Source of the DNA: Spirochaetaceae bacterium
GTDB taxonomy: Bacteria > Spirochaetota > Spirochaetia > Treponematales > Breznakiellaceae
Length of the DNA: 10,416 nucleotides
NCBI GenBank assembly: GCA_031278575.1
Contig: JAITKD010000066.1
Location: forward strand, 1 to 10,416
Direction: 5' to 3'
The notes under the pieces: generated by a model
What the model saw: the letters and a program-made list of their open reading frames with translations, nothing else
Told to the model about the DNA's origin: nothing
Database searches by the model: none
Part shown: positions 1 through 6,911 of the stretch, piece by piece
Numbering within the stretch: position 1 is the first letter of the stretch
Layout of the letters: each line of letters begins with the position of its first letter
Translations under genes and position numbers: made by a program

Positions 1-27
1 GAATAAATCGGCGCTGCTTTAACGTAA

Positions 28-44
28 GGTAAACAAAGTTTACC
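28..44. promoter_or_regulatory. perfect 17-bp palindrome, possible operator
   Basis: The sequence reads GGTAAAC-AAA-GTTTACC, two perfect 7-bp half sites around a 3-bp centre, in an AT-rich stretch about 150 bp upstream of lpdA. Size and symmetry fit a dimeric repressor site. A SorC-type regulator is encoded in the same transcription unit, so autoregulation is possible, but the link is only inference. The gene to the left is outside the window, so the site could belong to that gene instead. Confidence 0.35.
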
Positions 45-73
45 CTATTTGCGCAATGAAATGAGCAAATACA

Positions 74-117
74 TTAGGGAAACGCGATTAGCGTCAAGTT
101 AATCAGCGTTTCCCTAA
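74..117. repeat. long imperfect inverted repeat (17-bp stem)
   Basis: TTAGGGAAACGC (74-85) is the exact reverse complement of 106-117. After one unpaired A (105), GATTA (86-90) pairs with TAATC (100-104), leaving a 9-nt loop. No T-run follows on either strand, so it does not look like an intrinsic terminator. It may be an operator, an mRNA leader structure or a dispersed repeat. Together with the palindrome at 28-44 it fills the non-coding region in front of lpdA. No convincing -35/-10 pair is visible in 1-180. Confidence 0.5.
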
Positions 118-131
118 AAGAAACCGGCGAT

Positions 132-162
132 TGCCTGGCGGCTGCCTGGCGGACTGCCGGCG
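132..162. repeat. three imperfect tandem copies of a ~10-bp GC unit
   Basis: TGCCTGGCGG occurs at 132-141 and again at 143-152, followed by a degenerate third copy (CTGCCGGCG, 154-162). The units are about 11 bp apart, roughly one helical turn. The run lies between the hairpin at 74-117 and the lpdA ribosome binding site. No function can be assigned. Confidence 0.4.
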
Positions 163-191
163 AATATGTGGGGCTGTTTGGGGAGTATTAT

Positions 192-1593
192 ATGGCTGAA
201 TTTGATATCGCGGTTATAGGCGGAGGGCCCGCCGGTTATGCGGGGGCCATAAAAGCCGCCCAATTGGGAGCCCGGACGGTTCTGATTGAAAAAGATCAGG
301 TGGGGGGAACCTGCCTTAACCGGGGGTGTATACCCACCAAGACGCTCCTAAAAACCGCGGAATTGGTCCACGAAATCGCGGAAGCTCCCCAAAGGGGAAT
401 CAAGACCGGCCCGGCGGAAGTCGATATGGCCGCGGTGATCAACGAAAAAAACAGGGTGGTAAAAAAACTCACCGGCGGCGTGGCTTCCCTCCTTTCCGCC
501 AACGGCGTGGAACTTAGCCCGGGGGGAAGGGAAACTGCTGGGGGGGGTCCGGCGGGTTCAACATCTCCGTAACCGGCCAAAGCGGTATCAGCGCGAAAAA
601 GGTACTGCTTGCCGGGGGCTCCCAAACCGCGAAACTGCCGATTCCCGGACTGGATCTTCCGGGCGTCCTTGGCAGTACGGAAATTCTTGACCGGGAAGAA
701 ATCCCCCAGCGGCTTGCGGTGATCGGGGGAGGGGTCATTGGGATTGAGATGGCGATGATCTTCCAGTCCTTTGGCAGTAAAATCACCGTCATCGAAGCTA
801 TGCCCCGGATCCTCTCCTTTATGGACCGCGAAATATCGGCGTTGATCCACAAAATTCTTGTTGCCCGGGGCGCGGAGATACTGAGCGGCGTAGGGTTGTC
901 AAAAATTGAAAACCCCCGGGAATTCAAACTGATCTTGGCGGACGGCAAAAACATTGAGGCCGACTCGGTGCTGGTTTCCATCGGCAGGACCGGGGATCTT
1001 TCCTGCCTGGGCGGGGAGGGGATACAAACGGAACGGGGAAAGATCCTGGTGAATGATTACATGGAAACCTCGGTTCCCGGCGTATTTGCCCCGGGGGACA
1101 TCAACGGGAAGAAGATGCTGGCCCACGCCGCCTTTACGATGGCGGAAACGGCGGCGGAAAATGCGGCGGTCCAGTTGGGCCTGCCCGGGAGCGTAAAAAA
1201 GCCGGACCTTGACCATGTTCCTTCGGTGGTGTATTGTTTTCCTGAAGCGGCCGCGGTTGGGCTTACCCAGGAGGAAGCGGAAAGAGGGGGGCCGTAGCGG
1301 TTGGAAAGTTTCCCCTGGCGGCAAACGGCAAGGCCCTGAGCGCCGGACAGGGAGCGGGTTTTGTAAAAGTCCTTTCGGATCAAAGGCATGGTAAAATTCT
1401 CGGCGTACACATGGTTGGGTCCGGAGTATCGGAGATCATCAATGAGGCGGCGGCTCTTATGGCTATGGAAATTACCGTCCACGAACTGGCGGAAATCACC
1501 CATGGACATCCCACGGTTTCGGAAGCCCTTATGGAGGCGGCCGCTGACTGCCTGGGGAAATGTATACACCTTCCCCCAAAAGAGAAGAAATGA
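192..1593 (+). pseudogene. lpdA: dihydrolipoyl dehydrogenase, broken by three frameshifts
   Basis: This is the FAD-dependent E3 subunit of 2-oxoacid dehydrogenase or glycine cleavage complexes; it reoxidises dihydrolipoyl groups with NAD+. The ATG at 192 follows GGGGAG (180-185) at 6 nt. Visible motifs are the N-terminal FAD dinucleotide fold (GGGPAG, residues 10-15), the redox disulphide GGTCLNRGCIPTK (Cys41, Cys46), the NAD-binding fold near 717-800, the second FAD motif near 1078-1100, and the C-terminal catalytic HGHPTVSE (about 1501-1524). Spliced, these give about 466 residues, normal for the family. The frame changes three times: an extra base between about 513 and 526, an extra base in the G8 run at 540-547, and a missing base in the G run at 1286-1291. 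Stops then fall at 570-572 and 1295-1297. Either a very young pseudogene or sequencing error; other long G runs nearby are in frame. The partner complex is not in the window. Confidence 0.85.
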
Positions 1594-2534
1594 ATAAATC
1601 TTTTGATTTCTTAGTAGGGGTGGCGAAACATTACTATCTGGACTCCATGTCCCAATCGGAAATAGCGAAACTATATAACATTTCCCGGCCCACCGTGGCG
1701 AGTATTCTTAAGGAATGTCGTGAAAAGGGGATAGTAGAAATACGGATCAACGACAATTCTTTTTTTTCTTCCGAAACAAGCCGCCGCCTGGTGGAACGTT
1801 ACCATCTGAACATGGCCTGCGTGGTTCCCAACGAAACCGATTATCCCCTGACGCTGTACAAAACCTGCCTTGAGGCGGCGGGGTTTCTTTCTTCAACATT
1901 AGAAAATAAAATGAATATCGGCATTTCCTGGGGAACCGCCCTGTACCATACCATACGGCAGCTTCCTAAAATCGCCTTGATAGACTGTACCGTGGTCCAG
2001 CTTATGGGGGGCCTTGGCGCCTCCGCCCTGTTTTACGACGGTTCCGAACTTGCCCGTATTCTGGCGGAGAAAATCAACGGACAGTTCTATCCCTTCCTTT
2101 CCCCCCTGCTGGTAAAAACAGCCGAGCTTAAACAGGCCCTGCTTTCCGAACCGGGGATTCGGAAAACGGCGGAAAAAACCCGGATGCTTGATATTGCCCT
2201 GGTCGGCTTAAGTTCCGATCTGCCCGATGACAGCGCCATGGTCCGGGCGGGTTTTCTTTCGGCGGAAGAAGCCCGGCGGATATTTGAAGCCGGTTCCTGC
2301 GGTCATCTATGCGGTTATCATTACGATAACGAGGGCCGGTTCATGGATATACCGATTAACCGGCGGGTGGTAGGCATAGATACGTCTTTTTTTATGAATA
2401 TAAAACGCCGCGTCGGTATAGCCTGCGGAAGGCAGAAGGCCACGGCTATTCACGCGGCCCTCAAAGGAAAATTGGTAACCGATCTTTTTACCGATGAATT
2501 GACCGCTTTACAAATAATCAGTTTTTACGGATGA
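1590..2534 (+). CDS. SorC/DeoR-family sugar-binding transcriptional regulator
   Basis: A 314-residue cytoplasmic regulator, normal length for the SorC family. Residues about 21-43 form an N-terminal helix-turn-helix (SQSEIAKLYNISRPTVASIL). The rest is the sugar-binding domain, with family motifs GISWGTAL, VVQLMGGLG, AGFLSAEEA, GHLCGYHYDNEG and a C-terminal KRRVGIACGRQKATAIHAAL segment. These regulators normally bind a phosphorylated sugar or polyol and control a nearby catabolic operon; the ligand here cannot be read from sequence. The ATG at 1590 overlaps the lpdA stop as ATGA with an AG-rich, modest ribosome site (AGAGAAG). A start at 1560 would add ten non-homologous residues. The overlap suggests translational coupling to lpdA, which the frameshifts would now weaken. 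No terminator directly follows the stop. Confidence 0.88.
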   Translation: MNKSFDFLVGVAKHYYLDSMSQSEIAKLYNISRPTVASILKECREKGIVEIRINDNSFFSSETSRRLVERYHLNMACVVPNETDYPLTLYKTCLEAAGFLSSTLENKMNIGISWGTALYHTIRQLPKIALIDCTVVQLMGGLGASALFYDGSELARILAEKINGQFYPFLSPLLVKTAELKQALLSEPGIRKTAEKTRMLDIALVGLSSDLPDDSAMVRAGFLSAEEARRIFEAGSCGHLCGYHYDNEGRFMDIPINRRVVGIDTSFFMNIKRRVGIACGRQKATAIHAALKGKLVTDLFTDELTALQIISFYG

Positions 2535-2588
2535 CGGCGGCCCTGTTTCGCCTGGATAAACGCATGAATTAACCACGAACCACACAAT

Positions 2589-2617
2589 TTGAAGCAAGCC
2601 GATTTAAAGTAGATAAT
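2589..2617 (+). promoter_or_regulatory. predicted sigma70-type promoter
   Basis: TTGAAG (2589-2594) and GATAAT (2612-2617) are separated by 17 bp, with four and five of six consensus bases. The predicted start is about 2624, the first stem base of a hairpin series, and there is no ORF downstream until 2871. This supports a non-coding transcript or a long leader. Confidence 0.4.
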
Positions 2618-2623
2618 AGAGTT

Positions 2624-2700
2624 GTTCAAAAACTTCAGTTTTTGGAACAGCTTCCCTGGATTTAAGGGAAAAACCGGGGCTTTTGCCCGATTTTTCCAAG
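2624..2700 (+). ncRNA. candidate small RNA or structured leader
   Basis: Three hairpins follow one another just after the predicted promoter. The first pairs 2623-2633 with 2638-2649 (11 bp, UUCA loop, one bulged G at 2644). The second pairs TTCCCT (2652-2657) with AGGGAA (2665-2670). The third is a GGGC-TTTT-GCCC hairpin followed by GATTTTT, a terminator-like end near 2697; GGAAAAA at 2667-2673 can also pair with the T-run. A transcript of roughly 75 nt is therefore plausible. It could instead be a leader of the DUF1538 gene or a dispersed intergenic repeat. No known RNA family was recognised. Confidence 0.3.
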
Positions 2701-2712
2701 AGCCTGTTTCAT

Positions 2713-2747
2713 CGAACCGGAGGTTCGCACCGTGCGCGTTAGCGTAC
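2713..2747. repeat. two adjacent small inverted repeats
   Basis: CGAACC-GGA-GGTTCG (2713-2727) is a perfect 6-bp stem. It is followed by a 6-bp stem with one G-T pair, 2732-2737 against 2742-2747, loop GTTA. Both lie downstream of the candidate RNA and upstream of the DUF1538 promoter. The remainder of the 2535-2870 gap holds no ORF that I can support. Confidence 0.4.
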
Positions 2748-2826
2748 AGTCAATTGGTTTTGGAACATACTCAAGCAATAGAACATTCTTTTGATTAACC
2801 CCTAACTCCTTTTAAAACAGCCACCG

Positions 2827-2855
2827 TTGCAATTTCTTTCGTTTGTCATTACACT
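2827..2855 (+). promoter_or_regulatory. predicted promoter of the DUF1538-PII operon
   Basis: TTGCAA (2827-2832), 17 bp, then TACACT (2850-2855); each hexamer has four of six consensus bases. The predicted start is near 2862, giving a very short leader of about 9 nt before the ATG at 2871. The same -10 sequence and spacing occur in front of the PTS gene at 9926. Confidence 0.4.
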
Positions 2856-2870
2856 TAACCTGGGATTTTA

Positions 2871-4415
2871 ATGAACAAGATATTAAAAGCAAAGATAATG
2901 GAAGCTTTTTCGTCGGTGCTCCCCATCACGGCGATTGTTCTTATAGCGAGTGTCCTCCTGGTTCCCATGCCCACCGGGACCATCCTGATGTTCCTGGCCG
3001 GCGCATCCCTTCTGATCATTGGAATGGGTTTTTTTACCCTGGGGGCGGATATGGCTATGATGCCCATGGGGGAAGGTATCGGCATTCAGCTTACCCGGAC
3101 CGCCAGTCTTTTTCTGGTCCTTTTGGTGAGTTTTATCATGGGCCTCATCATCACCATCGCCGAGCCGGATCTCCAGGTCCTGGCCCTGCAGGTACCCTCC
3201 ATACCGTCCGTAGCCCTGATTTTGACCGTTGCCGTGGGGGTGGGGATTTTTTTGGTCATCGCCATCCTCAGGACCTTCCTCAAGATCCGCCTTTCGATAC
3301 TCCTCGTAATCTTTTACGCCATCGTGTTTGGCCTCGCCTGTTTCGCCCCCAATAACTTTATTCCCGTGGCCTTTGATTCCGGGGGAGTTACCACGGGCCC
3401 CATCACGGTACCCTTCATCCTGGCCATGGGGGTCGGGGTTGCCTCCGTCCGCAGCGATAAGGACTCCCAAAACGACAGCTTCGGCCTGGTCTCCCTGTGC
3501 AGCGTGGGGCCTATCTTGTCGGTTCTCCTTTTGGGGATATTTTTTAAGCCCACCGGGGCGGATATTGAAAGCCATAAGGTTCCCCTGATCGAAACTTCCC
3601 GGGACGTGATTAAAACCTTTGCCTTTGAACTCCCCCATTACCTTGTGGACGTGCTCTACGCTATGGCGGCCCTGGTGGTTTTTTTTGTGATCTTCCAGTT
3701 TATCTCCCGGCGGTTTAAAAAACATCAACTCGTCCGGATCGTCGTGGGTTTTTTTTATACCCTTATCGGGCTTGTGGTTTTTTTAACCGGGGTGAACGTG
3801 GGGTTTATCCCCGTGGGGCATCTTTTGGGTTCGGAACTGGCCGCTTCCCCCCTTAAGTGGGTCCTGGTTCCCTTTAGTATGGTCATCGGGTATTTTATCG
3901 TCGCCGCCGAACCCGCGGTCCACGTATTGACCAAACAGGTTGAGGAAATATCCTCAGGCTCCATTCCCCAAAAGATCATGAACCGGGGGCTTTCCATCGG
4001 TATGGCCTCGGCCCTGGCCATAACCATGATCCGCATCCTCACCGGTATTTCCATCATGTGGATCCTCATCCCCGGTTATGCCTTTGCGTTGATCCTGACC
4101 TTTTTTGTCCCCCGGATCTTTACCGGCATTGCCTTTGATTCCGGGGGGGTGTGCAGCGGCCCCATGACCTCCACCTTTCTCCTGCCTCTGGCTATGGGGA
4201 CCTGCGAGGGCGCGGGCGGGGATCTGATGACCGATGCCTTTGGAATCGTTGCTATGGTAGCCATGGCGCCTCTGATCGTTATACAGTTTATGGGCCTTAT
4301 GTACGGCCGTAAGATGAAAACTTCCGCCAGGCAGGCTGAACAGGCCCTGGAAACCATAGGTGATGAAAATGCCGGAGAGATCATAGTGTTTGAGGAGGGA
4401 TCTACCCGTGAATGA
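2871..4415 (+). CDS. DUF1538-family integral membrane protein (putative transporter)
   Basis: A 514-residue, very hydrophobic polytopic membrane protein recognised as the DUF1538 family, for which I know of no established substrate. The sequence shows two homologous halves. Motifs recur at an almost constant offset of 249-254 residues: G-x6-P-x-G (58-67 and 307-316), AEP with a following VL-x2-QV (97-108 and 346-357), AFDSGGV-x2-GP (167-177 and 421-431), and FG (204-205 and 457-458). Internal duplication of this kind is common in secondary transporters, where paired motifs build a shared substrate or ion path; that role is inferred. The C-terminal 35 residues are hydrophilic. The ATG at 2871 has a weak ribosome site (GGGA, 2862-2865). 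Its last 8 bp overlap the PII-like gene, so the two products are probably made together and may interact. Confidence 0.85.
   Translation: MNKILKAKIMEAFSSVLPITAIVLIASVLLVPMPTGTILMFLAGASLLIIGMGFFTLGADMAMMPMGEGIGIQLTRTASLFLVLLVSFIMGLIITIAEPDLQVLALQVPSIPSVALILTVAVGVGIFLVIAILRTFLKIRLSILLVIFYAIVFGLACFAPNNFIPVAFDSGGVTTGPITVPFILAMGVGVASVRSDKDSQNDSFGLVSLCSVGPILSVLLLGIFFKPTGADIESHKVPLIETSRDVIKTFAFELPHYLVDVLYAMAALVVFFVIFQFISRRFKKHQLVRIVVGFFYTLIGLVVFLTGVNVGFIPVGHLLGSELAASPLKWVLVPFSMVIGYFIVAAEPAVHVLTKQVEEISSGSIPQKIMNRGLSIGMASALAITMIRILTGISIMWILIPGYAFALILTFFVPRIFTGIAFDSGGVCSGPMTSTFLLPLAMGTCEGAGGDLMTDAFGIVAMVAMAPLIVIQFMGLMYGRKMKTSARQAEQALETIGDENAGEIIVFEEGSTRE
4393..4398 (+). promoter_or_regulatory. ribosome binding site fixing a GTG start
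   Basis: A full AGGAGG lies inside the end of the DUF1538 gene, 9 nt before GTG 4408. It rules out the in-frame TTG at 4390, which precedes the site. Confidence 0.75.
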
Positions 4416-5121
4416 AAATGCCAAATTACCGGTACTGCAGCTCTTGGTATTCATCATTGACTGGAACAAAATCAAGGTAATTTCCTCGGTTTTTGAGGAA
4501 GAAAACGTCCGGTTCCACTTTATCAGCAAGGGCAGGGGGACCGCCAATTCGGAAATCCTTGACCTTTTGGGGATCGGCAGCAGTGAAAAGGCGGCGATCC
4601 TCAGCCTGGAACAGGCGGTTATGGTGCCTTCCCTGATCCGGCGGGTCAGAAAAAAACTCGGCTCCCAGGCCGCCGGCGCGGGTATCGCCTTTACCATTCC
4701 CCTTTCGGGGATCAACAATCCTATTCTCAAAGTTTTTAAAGAAAGTATTATGAAAAACCTCAATGTTTCGTCCGGAGAGGAAGGGGAAAAAATGAATACC
4801 GAAATCAAACACGATCTGATCGTTTCTATTGTAAATCAGGGGTATAGTGATGAATTTATGACCGTTGCCCGGGAAGCCGGCGCCGGAGGGGGAACGGTGA
4901 TCAATGCCCGGGGGCTGGCCCACAAGGGGCCGGTAAAATTTTTCGGCGTCTCGGTTCAGGATGAAAAGGAGATCATCATCATCATCGCCAGCCGGGAACG
5001 GCAGGCCGCCATTATGCAAGCGGTAAGCCAGGCCTACGGCATTACCACCGAGGCCGGGGGGATCATCTTTTCCCTGCCCGTGGACCACGTGATGAGCCTG
5101 AACCAGGAAGAATTCAGATAA
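4408..5121 (+). CDS. tandem PII-like signalling protein paired with DUF1538
   Basis: A 237-residue soluble protein made of two PII/GlnB-like domains (about residues 9-102 and 134-228) joined by a linker. Aligned landmarks are GRG at 42-44 with ARG at 167-169; the strand ending in SLEQ at 66-69 with the one ending in ASRE at 194-197; and GIAFTIPLSGI (92-102) with GGIIFSLPVDHV (217-228), an offset near 125. PII domains sense nucleotides and 2-oxoglutarate and usually regulate a partner, often a membrane transporter, by direct contact. Here the T-loop region is short and lacks the YRGAEY-type modification site, so uridylylation is unlikely. Domain 2 keeps a GG-T-x2-N-x-RG stretch (161-169). The GTG start overlaps the DUF1538 stop by 8 bp, which strongly suggests that the membrane protein is the partner. 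Ligand and target effect are unknown. Confidence 0.82.
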   Translation: MNENAKLPVLQLLVFIIDWNKIKVISSVFEEENVRFHFISKGRGTANSEILDLLGIGSSEKAAILSLEQAVMVPSLIRRVRKKLGSQAAGAGIAFTIPLSGINNPILKVFKESIMKNLNVSSGEEGEKMNTEIKHDLIVSIVNQGYSDEFMTVAREAGAGGGTVINARGLAHKGPVKFFGVSVQDEKEIIIIIASRERQAAIMQAVSQAYGITTEAGGIIFSLPVDHVMSLNQEEFR

Positions 5122-5139
5122 CCGATATTATGCCGGGGA

Positions 5140-5180
5140 GTTTCAAAACCCGGCGGGGTTGAAACTGTTTTAGTGTTTTA
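5140..5180 (+). terminator. intrinsic terminator of the DUF1538-PII operon
   Basis: GTTTCAA (5140-5146) pairs with TTGAAAC (5159-5165), with an inner CCC/GGG stem around a GGCG loop and two bulged A residues. The T-rich tract TGTTTTAGTGTTTT follows directly. It begins 18 bp after the PII stop codon, the expected place. Its left arm can also pair with 5200-5214 (see findings). Confidence 0.65.
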
Positions 5181-5189
5181 GACGCTTCC

Positions 5190-5213
5190 CTCAAAACCGG
5201 CCGGGTTTTGGAG
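5190..5213 (+). other. hairpin in the metK leader
   Basis: CTC-AAAACC (5190-5198) pairs with GGTTTT-(G)-GAG (5204-5213) around a GGCCG loop. There is no T-run after it, so it is a leader structure or repeat rather than a terminator. I find no match to the SAM-I, SAM-II or SMK riboswitch layouts and no clear metK promoter in 5122-5243, although this stretch is all that separates metK from the preceding terminator. Confidence 0.4.
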
Positions 5214-5230
5214 CAAGCTCATTTATAAAC

Positions 5231-5236
5231 AAGGAG
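5231..5236 (+). promoter_or_regulatory. ribosome binding site fixing the metK TTG start
   Basis: AAGGAG lies 7 nt before TTG 5244. No ATG or GTG is available near the start of the conserved MetK N-terminus, so TTG is the real initiator. Confidence 0.75.
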
Positions 5237-5243
5237 TATTATT

Positions 5244-6413
5244 TTGGAAAAACGCCGCTATTTTTTTACCTCAGAATCCGTTGGTGAGGGTCATCCCGAT
5301 AAACTGTGCGATCAAATTTCCGATGCCATCCTGGACGCCTGTCTGAAGGATGATCCCCAAAGCCGGGTGGCCTGCGAAACCTTTGCATCCACCGCCATGG
5401 TCTTGATTGGGGGGGAAATAACCACCAAAACCTTTGTGGACTTTCAGCAGGTGGTCCGGGAGGTGGCACAACAGGTGGGGTATACCAACCCGGAATACGG
5501 CCTGGATTATCAATCCATGGCGGTACTGGACATGATCCACAGCCAATCCCCGGATATCAGCCAGGGGGTTTCCGGCACGGGCTTGGAGGAATACAAGGGC
5601 CGGCAGGGGGCCGGGGATCAGGGGATGATGTTTGGTTTTGCCTGTAATGAAACCGAATCGCTTATGCCCCTGCCCATCACCCTGGCCCATCAGATCCTCA
5701 TCAGGGCAACGGAACTGCGGAAGAACAAAACCATCCCCTGGCTCAGGCCCGACGCCAAGAGCCAGGTTACCGTGGAATATGAGGGCCATAGGCCCCTGCG
5801 GATAGACGCCGTGGTGGTTTCCCATCAGCATGATCCCGATATTTCCTATGGGGATATTAAGGAAACGATCATCGGCCAAATCATCAAGCCCATCCTGGAG
5901 CCATCGGGTCTTTTGGACAAAGACACCAAGTACTTTATCAACCCCACGGGCCGTTTTGTGGTGGGCGGGCCCTACGGCGACACGGGCCTTACGGGGAGGA
6001 AGATCATCGTGGACACCTACGGCGGCATGGGCCGTCACGGGGGCGGGGCCTTCTCCGGCAAGGACCCAACCAAGGTTGACCGGTCCGCCGCGTATATCGC
6101 CCGGTACGTGGCGAAAAATATCGTGGCCGCCAAACTGGCGGAACGCTGCGAGGTGGAACTGGCCTACGCCATCGGGGTCCCCTTCCCGGTTTCGGTGATG
6201 GTGGACACCTTCGGCAGCGCCGTGGTGGACGAGGGCCGGATCGAAGCGGCGGTTCCCAAGGTCTTTGACCTTTCCCCCGCGGGGATCATCGCGGCCCTGG
6301 ACCTCAGGCGGCCGCTATACCAGAAAACCGCCGCCTACGGCCACTTTGGCCGGCCCGGTTTCCCCTGGGAAAAAACCGACAAGGCCGCCGATCTGAAACG
6401 GGAAATAGGCTGA
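5244..6413 (+). CDS. metK: S-adenosylmethionine synthetase
   Basis: Methionine adenosyltransferase: cytoplasmic enzyme making S-adenosylmethionine from ATP and methionine, with hydrolysis of the tripolyphosphate intermediate. The 389 residues match the family length of about 385-395. Diagnostic motifs are all present: [11 protein letters not shown] (10-20, with the ATP-contacting His17 and Asp19), [12 protein letters not shown] (122-133), [18 protein letters not shown] (236-253) and the glycine-rich GGGAFSGKD (266-274) followed by KVDRSAAY. The initiator is TTG at 5244, chosen because homology begins there and AAGGAG is well spaced; the next internal Met is at residue 52. A weak start may be a way of setting the expression level. 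arfB follows after 6 bp and is probably cotranscribed. Confidence 0.97.
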   Translation: MEKRRYFFTSESVGEGHPDKLCDQISDAILDACLKDDPQSRVACETFASTAMVLIGGEITTKTFVDFQQVVREVAQQVGYTNPEYGLDYQSMAVLDMIHSQSPDISQGVSGTGLEEYKGRQGAGDQGMMFGFACNETESLMPLPITLAHQILIRATELRKNKTIPWLRPDAKSQVTVEYEGHRPLRIDAVVVSHQHDPDISYGDIKETIIGQIIKPILEPSGLLDKDTKYFINPTGRFVVGGPYGDTGLTGRKIIVDTYGGMGRHGGGAFSGKDPTKVDRSAAYIARYVAKNIVAAKLAERCEVELAYAIGVPFPVSVMVDTFGSAVVDEGRIEAAVPKVFDLSPAGIIAALDLRRPLYQKTAAYGHFGRPGFPWEKTDKAADLKREIG

Positions 6414-6419
6414 CAAACC

Positions 6420-6845
6420 ATGAACCCTGGGGAACTGCATCGATCCATCCGCGGCTGCGGGGAGGCGGCCTTTTCCCGGTCCGGGGGGCCCGGCGGGCAG
6501 AACGTCAACAAGGTCAACACCAAGGTATGCCTGCGCATCAGCCTGGCCGCCCTGCGGGGCCTTTCCGACGGGGAGTTGGCCCGCCTCCGGGAGGTCCTGG
6601 CATCCCGGCTTTCCCGGGGGGAAACCGGGCCGGAACTGGTCGTCGCCGTTGACGAGGAACGGTCCCAGCGGACCAACCGGGAACGGGCCTATGCCCGGCT
6701 GGAGGCCCTTATCACGGTTTCCGCCCGGCTCCCCAAACGCCGTCGGCCCACCAAGCCCTCCCGGGCGGCCCGGGAAGATCGGCTTCACACAAAACACCTG
6801 CGGGCCCTGAAAAAAGCGGGCCGGCGCTTTGCCCCGGAGGAGTAG
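6420..6845 (+). CDS. arfB: alternative ribosome-rescue factor ArfB (peptidyl-tRNA hydrolase)
   Basis: A 141-residue class-I release-factor-like protein, the same size as E. coli ArfB/YaeJ. It carries the catalytic GGQ loop (SGGPGGQNVNKVNTKV, residues 21-36; Gly25-Gly26-Gln27), which hydrolyses peptidyl-tRNA in the ribosome. It has no stop-codon recognition domain. Residues about 104-141 are strongly basic (KRRR, KK, RR), as in the tail that ArfB inserts into the empty mRNA channel of stalled ribosomes. The middle segment VDEERSQRTNRERA (77-90) is also typical. Its ATG is 6 bp after the metK stop with only a weak ribosome site, so translation is probably coupled. ArfB is the best fit; RF1 and RF2 are excluded by length. 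Confidence 0.92.
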   Translation: MNPGELHRSIRGCGEAAFSRSGGPGGQNVNKVNTKVCLRISLAALRGLSDGELARLREVLASRLSRGETGPELVVAVDEERSQRTNRERAYARLEALITVSARLPKRRRPTKPSRAAREDRLHTKHLRALKKAGRRFAPEE

Positions 6846-6911
6846 GCTTTCCACGGCCAACCAGGTAAGGATACGGGCATTGAAAAAAAGGAGTGGGGGT
6901 AGCGGAAAACC

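Noticed and set aside
168..191. Upstream GTG start for lpdA adding eight residues
   Set aside because: The ribosome site GGGGAG (180-185) lies after this GTG and is spaced for ATG 192, where homology begins.
513..547. Programmed frameshifting in lpdA
   Set aside because: Three separate shifts would be needed, with no slippery heptamer plus stimulatory structure seen, and this family is not known to use recoding.
4390..4407. TTG start for the PII-like gene
   Set aside because: It precedes and contains the ribosome site; GTG 4408 is the correctly spaced start.
5224..5229. TATAAA as a metK -10 box
   Set aside because: No -35 at 16-18 bp, and transcription would start inside the ribosome binding site.
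5122..5243. Known SAM riboswitch in front of metK
   Set aside because: The layout and conserved cores of SAM-I, SAM-II and SMK are not present; the region is explained in part by a terminator.
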